Program-made: the position numbers and the translations under genes
Origin: Candidatus Methanophagales archaeon
Lineage (GTDB): Archaea; Halobacteriota; Syntropharchaeia; Alkanophagales; Methanospirareceae
DNA length: 5,169 bases
Direction of reading: 5' to 3'
Assembly: GCA_030668065.1 (NCBI GenBank)
Contig: DAOUUS010000128.1
Coordinates: 1-5,169, forward strand
The notes under the pieces: model-generated
Seen by the model: only the letters and a program-made list of their open reading frames with translations
Told to the model about the DNA's origin: nothing
The model's database searches: none
In this document: positions 1-4,432 of the stretch, piece by piece
How positions within the stretch are numbered: position 1 is the first letter of the stretch
How the letters are laid out: each line of letters starts with the position of its first letter

Positions 1-543
1 CAGATAATCACCTTCCTTGATGAGAAACTGAAGGCAGAAGAGACTTCTACGCTCATTTCGGCCATAAATCAGCTTCAAAAAAAGGATGACACAGCCGAAA
101 ACACGAAAAAAATCGTGGGCTACCAGTCTCGGGTATACGAAAAAGACTACAGGTTGGGGACAATAGCTGTAAGAACTACCTGCGGCAAGTCGGCTCAAGA
201 GGTCTACGGGCTCTTAAAAAGTCGAATTGACATAAAAAAAGCGTTCGATATATTCAAAAACATCCTTGAATCCGATAAAAATTATATGCGTGATGACAAA
301 CAATTGGAAGGCTTCCTGTTCGTCAGTTTCATCGCTCTACAATTCTACTACCGGATATACGGAAAACTAATCGAAAAAGAGCTTCTAAATTACTATTCGG
401 TCCCAGACGTTATCGAATATCTCAAAAGAGTACAGTTATTGAAGATCAGGGAGAAAACACAATTCGCGGAAATACCCAAAAAATCAAGAACACTTATAGA
501 AAAATTGGGATATGTACTACCTGAAGAACCTATTACGAAATAA
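1..543 (+). CDS. IS4/IS1634-type DDE transposase, C-terminal part (5' end outside window)
   Basis: The frame is open from base 1, so these 180 codons are the C-terminal part of a longer protein; the GTG at 115 is only an internal valine. The text resembles archaeal IS1634/IS4-family transposases (Methanosarcina-type): a GYQSRVYEKDYRLG stretch, then the R(3)E(6)K region, then K-N-I-L-E-S-D-K-N-Y-M-R-D-D and a hydrophobic FVSFIALQFYYRIY helix, ending in AEIPKKSRTLIEKLG. These enzymes carry out cut-and-paste transposition with a DDE metal site. The two aspartates lie off the window. The third acidic residue should sit in codon 235-237, but that codon is AAA (lysine) in the context R-I-D-I-K-K-A-F-D-I-F-K, so this copy is probably inactive. 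It converges on the minus-strand fragment at 552-721. Family assignment rests on remembered motifs. Confidence 0.85.
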   Translation, partial: QIITFLDEKLKAEETSTLISAINQLQKKDDTAENTKKIVGYQSRVYEKDYRLGTIAVRTTCGKSAQEVYGLLKSRIDIKKAFDIFKNILESDKNYMRDDKQLEGFLFVSFIALQFYYRIYGKLIEKELLNYYSVPDVIEYLKRVQLLKIREKTQFAEIPKKSRTLIEKLGYVLPEEPITK

Positions 544-590
544 GGTTAAAGTTACAGATTGAGTATATAAGGGAACTTTATTTTGGGCAA
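1..590 (+). mobile_element. Right part of an insertion sequence (end not resolved)
   Basis: The transposase reading frame implies an insertion sequence that enters from the left edge. Its right end must lie beyond the stop at 541-543. The exact boundary is not visible because the left terminal inverted repeat is off the window; 590 is a rough limit. The minus-strand gene fragment at 552-721 probably loses its natural end within this stretch, which fits insertion into that gene. Confidence 0.4.
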
Positions 591-721
591 TTCTTTTTCA
601 AGTATTCGGAAGAAGTCCACCTGCAGGTCTGCTTCAGAATAGTAGTTTAGCGATTTTGAGCTGAAAAAATGTTGTGCTTCTTCTTTCGCGCATGCTCTAC
701 GTCAGATGTTGAAAAACTCAT
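552..721 (-). pseudogene. Frameshifted N-terminal gene fragment next to the IS end
   Basis: An ATG at 719-721 sits one base after the TAA of the 723-1016 gene and is preceded by a good GGGGAG ribosome binding site 5 nt away, so translation should start here. That frame reads MSFSTSDVEHARKKKHNIF and stops at 647-649. A second frame, open from 701 to the TAA at 552-554, carries a protein-like stretch: EEAQHFFSSKSLNYYSEADL, then QVDFFRILEKELPKIKFPY. A single lost base, for example in the purine-rich GCGCGAAAGAAGAAG around 681-692, would join them into about 57 residues. The helical SEADLQVDFFRILEKEL segment looks like the beginning of a larger protein; some nucleases start like this, but I do not recognise the family. 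It is probably both frameshifted and cut short by the adjacent insertion sequence. A sequencing error in the purine run is an alternative for the frameshift. Confidence 0.5.
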
Positions 722-722
722 G

Positions 723-1016
723 TTATCTCCCCGAAATATTTTTCGCTCTTTGTTTTTGATAAGCCACTATTTTCTCATTTAAAGGATGGGCGACCTTTAT
801 GTGGAGATGGGTCAATGAAACAATAAGTACTTCCTTGTTCTCCTCAAGTACCGTGCAAACTATACCACCAGCATCTCCAGAGTCAAGTACCCGGGTTATA
901 TTTAGTTCTATATCCCTGCTAATATCTTTCCCTTGCTTACGAAGGAGTTGTAGCAATTCTTTTGACGGATAAGCCGGTATAGGCAAATATCTTTCCATTT
1001 CTTTGATTAGTTTCAT
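723..1016 (-). CDS. Small conserved-looking protein, function unknown (97 aa)
   Basis: This is a 97-residue soluble protein without signal peptide or membrane segment. Its start ATG lies 7 nt after the TAG of the membrane protein gene, with a purine-rich GATAGAG ribosome binding region, so the two are very likely co-transcribed. An N-terminal helix (residues 1-30) is followed by a beta-rich core with a D45-S-G-D-A-G-G-I-V-C54 loop, then strand E62-VLIVSLTHLHI, then an H77-P-L motif and a basic C-terminal helix IVAYQKQRAK. This pattern (DSGD.GGI.C, VSLTHL, HPL..I..YQ..R) looks familiar from unnamed archaeal proteins, but I cannot attach a function. C54 and H70, H72 and H77 might bind a metal; that is speculation. 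The ATG of the broken gene at 721 follows its stop by one base. Confidence 0.75.
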   Translation of the reverse strand: MKLIKEMERYLPIPAYPSKELLQLLRKQGKDISRDIELNITRVLDSGDAGGIVCTVLEENKEVLIVSLTHLHIKVAHPLNEKIVAYQKQRAKNISGR

Positions 1017-1023
1017 TTTTTCT

Positions 1024-1362
1024 CTATCTTACTACGCCGTCTCGAATTTTATATAAGAGTTTGCAGTTTAAAAAAGTTGTCAGTTTATCAGTCAAAAAGA
1101 TTCGGAGCCCTAAATGACGAATCATAATAATAGGGGTAAGTAAAACGATAATTAACGGTATCAAGACAGCGAACCTGTGCCATATCGGCTTATCTACTCC
1201 CTCGTATTCCTTTAGAGCGAGAATACCGATGCTGATCGTCAAAACACCAGCAATTAGTCCATATACCACTCCACGCAGGTAAACAAAACCAGTAATATAC
1301 CAAATTAGTTTGACTACGGGATATAATAGACCGAGTAAGATGTAGAAAATATACGTTTTCAT
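1024..1362 (-). CDS. Small integral membrane protein, function unknown (about 112 aa)
   Basis: The protein has three clear hydrophobic stretches. Numbered from the ATG at 1362, they are about residues 3-25 (TYIFYILLGLLYPVVKLIWY), 29-50 (a glycine- and isoleucine-rich helix) and 61-82 (FAVLIPLIIVLLTPIIMI), followed by a basic cytoplasm-like tail. The frame is open further upstream: TTG at 1389 and ATG at 1371 are alternative starts. I prefer ATG 1362 because AAGGA lies 9 nt before it, the start runs directly into the first helix, and it overlaps the TAA of a possible leader ORF (TAATG). The same frame stays open with no ATG, GTG or TTG back to 1497, so an ancestral longer N-terminus broken by a frameshift is possible. 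It is followed 7 nt later by the 723-1016 gene. No family was recognised. Confidence 0.65.
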   Translation of the reverse strand: MKTYIFYILLGLLYPVVKLIWYITGFVYLRGVVYGLIAGVLTISIGILALKEYEGVDKPIWHRFAVLIPLIIVLLTPIIMIRHLGLRIFLTDKLTTFLNCKLLYKIRDGVVR

Positions 1363-1487
1363 TATACGCATTCCTTGTCCCCACCCCAATTCGGTGTAAG
1401 GTTCATTTTCACTTGATGTCCTAATGCCGTTAGTCGTTGATAACGGTAAGTTTTGAGATAAATAACCGTCAAGTATATTTTCTTCAC
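1362..1487 (-). CDS. Possible 41-codon leader ORF coupled to the membrane protein gene
   Basis: A GTG at 1485-1487 follows a strong ribosome binding site (AAGGAG, 4 nt spacing) and opens 41 codons ending in TAA, whose last A is the first base of the ATG at 1362. The peptide starts MKKIYLTVIYLKTYRYQRL and is basic, with no recognised domain. The ribosome binding site and the TAATG overlap argue for translation and coupling. The competing frame across the same bases, continuous with the membrane protein, reads EENILDGYLSQNLPLSTTNG and also looks protein-like. Both cannot be the original coding frame, so this call is tentative. Confidence 0.25.
   Translation of the reverse strand: MKKIYLTVIYLKTYRYQRLTALGHQVKMNLTPNWGGDKECV
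1427..1446. repeat. Inverted repeat CCGTTA-N8-TAACGG
   Basis: A perfect 6-bp inverted repeat with an 8-nt centre (GTCGTTGA) lies in the 1390-1617 intergenic stretch, inside the possible 41-codon ORF. It overlaps the last part of a near-match (CCTAATGCCGTTAGT, 1420-1434) to the 15-bp operator-like palindromes found near 3839 and 4276. It could be an operator or a small RNA hairpin before the membrane protein gene. Apart from these two motifs, the possible leader ORF and the terminator next to 1618, I see nothing else in this stretch. Confidence 0.3.
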
Positions 1488-1557
1488 GTATCTCCTTCTA
1501 CTGCTGTAAATGTTCCATCTTGAACTTTCATCCCATTGCGATACCCCCTTCTCCTGC

Positions 1558-1602
1558 GATTAATAAAAATAAGGAACAGAGTTCACCTCTGCTCTCCATT
1601 CC
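1558..1602 (-). terminator. Terminator after the CbiX/FmdE-like gene
   Basis: Sixteen bases after the TGA of the large gene the minus strand reads GGAA..GCAGAG-GTGAA-CTCTGTTCC. This forms a short stem (CAGAG 1577-1581 with CTCTG 1587-1591, plus outer GGAA/TTCC pairing), followed by a T-rich CTTATTTTTATT tract. The stem and T tract suit transcription termination before the downstream operon. The TTTTTATTAA part could equally act as a weak TATA box for that operon. Confidence 0.5.
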
Positions 1603-1617
1603 TAAAACACTTTATCT

Positions 1618-3741
1618 TCAAGAAAGCAACTTTATCGCTGGTATCCAGTCGCCATAACTTTTCCCATTGGTATCTACGAACTCCGTGCATTCGATAACTC
1701 CGTCATTGGTTTCCAATCTATCGGTATGATGTATCTGCGGATAAGAGCCTGTATGAATGGTGTAGTTGTATGTTTTCCCTGTTTCTAGGGTGATATTCGA
1801 ATCGAAGCTTATGTTCTGATAACCGTCTGTATAGCCGTCCCAATGGGCTTCCACTAGTGTTTCTGAGTCGTTGTAAATCCAGACATATTTCGAATGCCCG
1901 CCCGTGCCCTTGCAATGATATGTAAACATCTTATTGGCAACGACCTCATGCGAAGGCGTAATTGTGCCCTCATGCACACCATAAATGCTTGGATAAGTCC
2001 CTTCGCCCGTGCCGAAACTCGTGCCTGATACTTCATCGAAAACGCGGGTCATTGGTAGATACATGAACTTCTCCTTTAGCTCTCCCTTCAGCATTTTAAA
2101 AGTCTTCGTCTCTTCAGGGGTTGCAGTTCCCAGCTTCTTCTTCGTCCTCAGTTCAAAGAAACGTTCTGGAAATAATGTCTCGTTTACTTTTAGTTCAACC
2201 GAATCACTGGTTGATTTCCGGATGAATGTGTAATCGTAGTTGTCTGCGGTAATATTTACTATGTCCGCTCCTTCTTTAATCACGAGGTCTTCGGTCGAAC
2301 CCAGTATGTACTCAAATGTCATTTGGTGCCCGTCTGATGGATGTCCTGTGATAAATTTGAGATCACCTCGTTGTGGTATTGCATCCCACAATTCTTCGTC
2401 CGAAAAAGCTCGCAAGGTTGACCTGAATGCACATGCCACACAGGGACATATCTCTATCACGCCCTCACCGTGATATTTTCCTGCGTCCTCTATTGTTATC
2501 GCCAGCAGTTCTTCTCCGTCATATATCAGTACAGGGGGGTAACTGAGCTCCTTAGCTGCAGTAAGTTCAATACATTCTGCTACATCCGGATGCGGCGTTA
2601 GCGCTCTCTCCCCTCTTTCCGGATATGCGTGACTAAGGTTTTCCAGCAGCTTTGGGATTTTTATATTCGTGAAGTACCCTTCACTGACCATCAACGGAAT
2701 CACAATCGGATAAGAGGTCGCGGAAACATTCTCCACCACCGCTTTTACTAAGAGGTCGGAATGCTGCGTCTCATTTGGAAACACAAATGAATATCGCACA
2801 TCTTCTATATCTACCCCCAACCCGTGCTTCAATTTCCGCTTCACCTGCTCTGCTAACGACTCGGAACTGTTTACCCAACCTGCAAAATCGGATTCATCAT
2901 CTGTTCCGTGTGCAAAAAGTACGACCGTCTCATTGGCTGGGTCATTGCTTAATGCCACAGTGCGATCCACCAGAATATCCGCAATCGCCCAATGGTCATC
3001 AATAGCATTCGTAAGTACGATTTCCGCTGTCGTATCAACCGGAACGAGTTCTTCCTCTTCCTCCGTTCCTCCTCCGTGCTGTGTTATACTTATGCCCTCA
3101 CTTATCGGCATGTAGGAAACGAAGAATCGCCCTTCGCGTGATATGACAGATCGTTCCAGCTCCACACCCTCAACGGATGTTTGCATGGTGCTTATTACGT
3201 TCGTCACTGGCTCTTGCTGTGTTGTGCTCATCATACTCATCTCAGACAGATCCTCTCGTAGCCCAAGCACGTATTCGAGTTCGGCAATGTGCCCGCTGCT
3301 CGAAGATATGAACAGAGGCACTGCGATTATCTTTGTAACACCTGCTTCGTCTAGCTTGTCCACCGCAACGTTTATCGTCTCGTTCGGCACAAACTCTAAG
3401 AAGCCAAGTTCTACGGGATATGGCGAACTCACATTTTGCACTGCAGCCCTAACCGGAGCGCACCAGGAATCGCTCGGACTGCCGTGTGCCATCACGAGAA
3501 TGCCTATTTGCTCGTAGTTCTTGTTGGGCTCCACCAGTGGATAGTTGTCGGGATTGCCGCCTGTTATCTCTTCTCCCACAGTCATCGTGCCATTGAAAGC
3601 CCATCCGCCGGAAAGATTCTCGAACAGTTCCTCTGGCGTCATCTGCTCTGCACTTGCAATTCCTGCAAATGATACAATAACACTAAATAATACGATACCC
3701 GTTATCGCCACCACCGCGCTTGTTTTTTTTATTCTATCCAT
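1618..3741 (-). CDS. Secreted multidomain protein: two CbiX-like chelatase repeats, FmdE-like region, archaeal C-terminal domain (707 aa)
   Basis: A signal peptide (K5-K6, hydrophobic 9-29, ASA at 29-31) sends the protein out of the cytoplasm. Fifteen N-X-S/T sequons fit a glycosylated surface or secreted protein. Domain 1 (about 78-165) has the class II chelatase signature: ILVMAHGS with H86, a PNETINVAVDKL helix, and PLFIS....GH with H151. Domain 2 (about 270-400) repeats it (VVLFAHGT, H278), but the second histidine position is Y356 (SEGYF). A Glu5 linker (227-231) lies between them. Region 3 (about 404-560) has YHG (H424), C432-P-C434-V-A-C437, H467 and H472, and resembles the FmdE family only loosely. 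The C-terminal domain (about 580-707) has C610, GTGGH616, TYNYTIHTGSYPQIHH and DWIPAI, a pattern I associate with secreted ANME and methanogen proteins. The family's usual reaction is cobalt or nickel insertion into sirohydrochlorin. Outside the cell a metal or tetrapyrrole binding role is more likely. ATG 3741 has AGGGG 9 nt upstream. Confidence 0.8.
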   Translation of the reverse strand: MDRIKKTSAVVAITGIVLFSVIVSFAGIASAEQMTPEELFENLSGGWAFNGTMTVGEEITGGNPDNYPLVEPNKNYEQIGILVMAHGSPSDSWCAPVRAAVQNVSSPYPVELGFLEFVPNETINVAVDKLDEAGVTKIIAVPLFISSSSGHIAELEYVLGLREDLSEMSMMSTTQQEPVTNVISTMQTSVEGVELERSVISREGRFFVSYMPISEGISITQHGGGTEEEEELVPVDTTAEIVLTNAIDDHWAIADILVDRTVALSNDPANETVVLFAHGTDDESDFAGWVNSSESLAEQVKRKLKHGLGVDIEDVRYSFVFPNETQHSDLLVKAVVENVSATSYPIVIPLMVSEGYFTNIKIPKLLENLSHAYPERGERALTPHPDVAECIELTAAKELSYPPVLIYDGEELLAITIEDAGKYHGEGVIEICPCVACAFRSTLRAFSDEELWDAIPQRGDLKFITGHPSDGHQMTFEYILGSTEDLVIKEGADIVNITADNYDYTFIRKSTSDSVELKVNETLFPERFFELRTKKKLGTATPEETKTFKMLKGELKEKFMYLPMTRVFDEVSGTSFGTGEGTYPSIYGVHEGTITPSHEVVANKMFTYHCKGTGGHSKYVWIYNDSETLVEAHWDGYTDGYQNISFDSNITLETGKTYNYTIHTGSYPQIHHTDRLETNDGVIECTEFVDTNGKSYGDWIPAIKLLS

Positions 3742-3765
3742 TTTTTTCGTCCCCTATTTTTTTTC

Positions 3766-3787
3766 AAACGTTTTCTGCGAAACGTTT
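3766..3787 (-). promoter_or_regulatory. 8-bp hairpin in the 5' leader of the CbiX/FmdE-like gene
   Basis: AAACGTTT occurs at 3766-3773 and again at 3780-3787. The word is its own reverse complement, so the two copies can pair as an 8-bp stem with a 6-nt loop. It lies between the predicted transcription start (about 3803) and the ribosome binding site, ending 24 nt before the start codon. A 10-bp palindrome TTTGATCAAA (3787-3796) touches it. It may be an RNA structure or a double-stranded operator; the sequence alone does not decide. Confidence 0.4.
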
Positions 3788-3816
3788 TTGATCAAACTCT
3801 TTTTTAAAGGATTGTT

Positions 3817-3843
3817 GTTAGGGCTACATAAACCAAGCCCTAA
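3817..3843 (-). promoter_or_regulatory. Promoter of the CbiX/FmdE-like gene: TATA box inside an inverted repeat
   Basis: On the minus strand TTTATGTA (3825-3832) is a good archaeal TATA box, placing the transcription start near 3803 and leaving a leader of about 60 nt. The box is enclosed by a perfect 7-bp inverted repeat, TTAGGGC (3818-3824) and GCCCTAA (3837-3843). The same TATA box with TTAGG-N16-CCTAA and a following CCTAACAACAA recurs before the coiled-coil gene at 4254-4290. A protein bound across the repeat would block TBP; one bound only upstream could recruit it. Confidence 0.65.
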
Positions 3844-3911
3844 ATAAGTTCGGTTTCTGAAACAAATCCTAAATAAGTTAGGAAAAGAGGAAGAAACCTA
3901 AAAAAGATAGG
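3839..3911. repeat. Three 15-bp operator-like palindromes at an exact 29-bp period
   Basis: Copies on the + strand are CCTAAATAAGTTCGG (3839-3853), CCTAAATAAGTTAGG (3868-3882) and CCTAAAAAAGATAGG (3897-3911). Starts are 29 bp apart each time, with 14-bp spacers that do not resemble each other. The middle copy keeps the full dyad CCTAA-N5-TTAGG. They lie directly upstream of the TATA box of the chelatase-like gene, where an activator or cooperative regulator would bind. The half-site TTAGG/CCTAA recalls DtxR/IdeR boxes, but the arrangement differs. Confidence 0.7.
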
Positions 3912-4044
3912 GGAAGAACCGGAAAACTACAGTTTCCCGTTTTGCAAAAACTACAAAACCTGTTCCATAAAGCGTTCCATAGGACCTTATAAAATAGTCT
4001 TTTCTTCTTCACGCACAAAAAAAAGAAAAGAAAGAAAAAGGTCT
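3912..4044. other. Rest of the intergenic region upstream of the operator array
   Basis: The gene-free stretch 3742-4044 holds, in minus-strand order, the T-tract terminator (4017-4040), a possible second TATA box TTTTATAA (3987-3994), a direct repeat GTTCCATA (3962-3969 and 3974-3981, 12 bp apart), an imperfect inverted repeat GGAAAACTACAGTTTCC (3921-3937), the operator array, the promoter and the leader hairpin. No coding region was seen in it. The 3987-3994 TATA box would give a leader of roughly 220 nt and is only a candidate. Confidence 0.35.
4017..4040 (-). terminator. T-tract terminator after the coiled-coil gene
   Basis: Beginning 4 nt after the TAA of the 58-residue gene, the minus strand runs CTTTTTCTTTCTTTTCTTTTTTTTG, an almost pure pyrimidine tract with several T runs. 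Archaeal RNA polymerase commonly terminates at such runs without a stem-loop, so the small gene is probably a monocistronic transcript. This fits the separate promoter of the next gene. Confidence 0.55.
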
Positions 4045-4221
4045 TTAATCGCTTTCTTTTTGCAGTTCTTCCATATGTTCCATCAGGTTATGCATGTGCT
4101 CATCCAGATTCTTCAAGTGTGCACTTATTTCTTCCGCATCCCTTCGCACATGTTCGATGTCACTGTGAACATGCTTCACGTCTTCACTCATGTGTTGCAC
4201 CCATTCTTTTTTGTCTGCCAT
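4045..4221 (-). CDS. 58-residue histidine-rich coiled-coil protein
   Basis: The gene runs from ATG at 4219-4221 to TAA at 4045-4047, with its own promoter about 40 bp upstream and a T-tract terminator behind. The protein begins MADKKEWVQHM and is one amphipathic helix. Hydrophobic residues stand at 8, 11, 15, 18, 22, 25, 29, 32, 36, 39, 43, 46, 50 and 53, an unbroken 3-4 pattern over almost seven heptads, which predicts a parallel dimeric or trimeric coiled coil. Eight histidines include two ladders spaced by seven: H10, H17, H24 at one heptad position and H35, H42, H49 at another, plus H19 and H44. It has five methionines and no cysteine. Possible roles are a metal-binding rod, an adaptor for the AAA ATPase encoded upstream, or a scaffold. 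No family was recognised. The overlapping + strand frame is the shadow of this helix. Confidence 0.8.
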   Translation of the reverse strand: MADKKEWVQHMSEDVKHVHSDIEHVRRDAEEISAHLKNLDEHMHNLMEHMEELQKESD

Positions 4222-4253
4222 TTTTTTTGCCTACGTTTATCCTCTCATTTGTT

Positions 4254-4290
4254 GTTAGGTACATAAATAATACGCCCTAAAAATGTTCGG
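4254..4290 (-). promoter_or_regulatory. Promoter of the coiled-coil gene, duplicate of the one at 3817
   Basis: On the minus strand the order is CCGAACATTTTTAGG (4276-4290), then TTTATGTA (4260-4267) and CCTAACAACAA (ending at 4249). The matching run before the chelatase-like gene differs at few positions. TTAGG (4255-4259) and CCTAA (4276-4280) flank the TATA box with 16 bp between them, as at 3818-3843. The predicted start near 4238 leaves a leader of about 17 nt. TAGG lies 8 nt before the ATG. Confidence 0.6.
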
Positions 4291-4319
4291 TTTTGGCTAA
4301 AAAGCCGAATAAAGTTAGG
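4276..4319. repeat. Two 15-bp operator-like palindromes 29 bp apart
   Basis: CCTAAAAATGTTCGG (4276-4290) and CCGAATAAAGTTAGG (4305-4319) match the sites at 3839-3911, with the same 29-bp start-to-start distance and 14-bp spacer. A third position 29 bp on (4334) begins CCG but otherwise matches poorly. A short GGCT-AAAA-AGCC dyad (4295-4306) fills part of the spacer and overlaps the start of the second site. Confidence 0.65.
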
Positions 4320-4348
4320 TTTTTGAAGAGAAACCGTACATTTAGCTT

Positions 4349-4432
4349 CTACGCTCTATCCCTCTCAATACTGAATCCTTTCCCTCTTCGCTCAACCTGC
4401 ACAAACATCTTTCCCTCTGCATAGATATTCAT
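4349..4432 (-). CDS. Possible 27-codon ORF coupled to the AAA ATPase by ATGA
   Basis: An ATG at 4430-4432 overlaps the TGA of the ATPase gene (ATGA), the usual form of translational coupling. The frame runs MNIYAEGKMFVQVERRGKGF and ends at TAG 4349-4351 after 27 codons, just before the operator pair. The peptide is basic and would form a short strand pair. No family was recognised. An ORF this short can arise by chance, so the overlap is the only real support. Confidence 0.25.
   Translation of the reverse strand: MNIYAEGKMFVQVERRGKGFSIERDRA

Noticed and set aside
115..543. A complete 142-residue protein starting at GTG 115
   Set aside because: The frame is open to base 1 with matching transposase text before 115, so this is only part of a longer gene.
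1190..1384. Minus-strand 64-codon frame inside the membrane protein
   Set aside because: It overlaps a frame with three clear hydrophobic helices and a coupled downstream gene.
2009..3847. Several + strand open frames of 74-124 codons across the large gene
   Set aside because: They lie opposite the 707-residue gene, their text is rich in S, P and T without recognisable motifs, and the minus-strand frame has a signal peptide and domain motifs.
3839..3911. CRISPR array
   Set aside because: Only three short units with 14-bp spacers and imperfect palindromic repeats; far too short in repeat and spacer for CRISPR.
4060..4266. + strand 68-codon frame rich in F, H and M
   Set aside because: It is the antisense of the heptad helix of the coiled-coil gene; its periodic F/H pattern is produced by that gene.
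4295..4306. GGCT-AAAA-AGCC as terminator of the ATPase gene
   Set aside because: The 4-bp stem is too short and is not followed by a T run on the minus strand; it lies between operator copies.
3839..4319. Replication iterons
   Set aside because: Phased 15-mers could be iterons, but both arrays sit at the same place relative to matched TATA boxes and gene starts, and no replication protein gene is visible. Regulation is the simpler reading.
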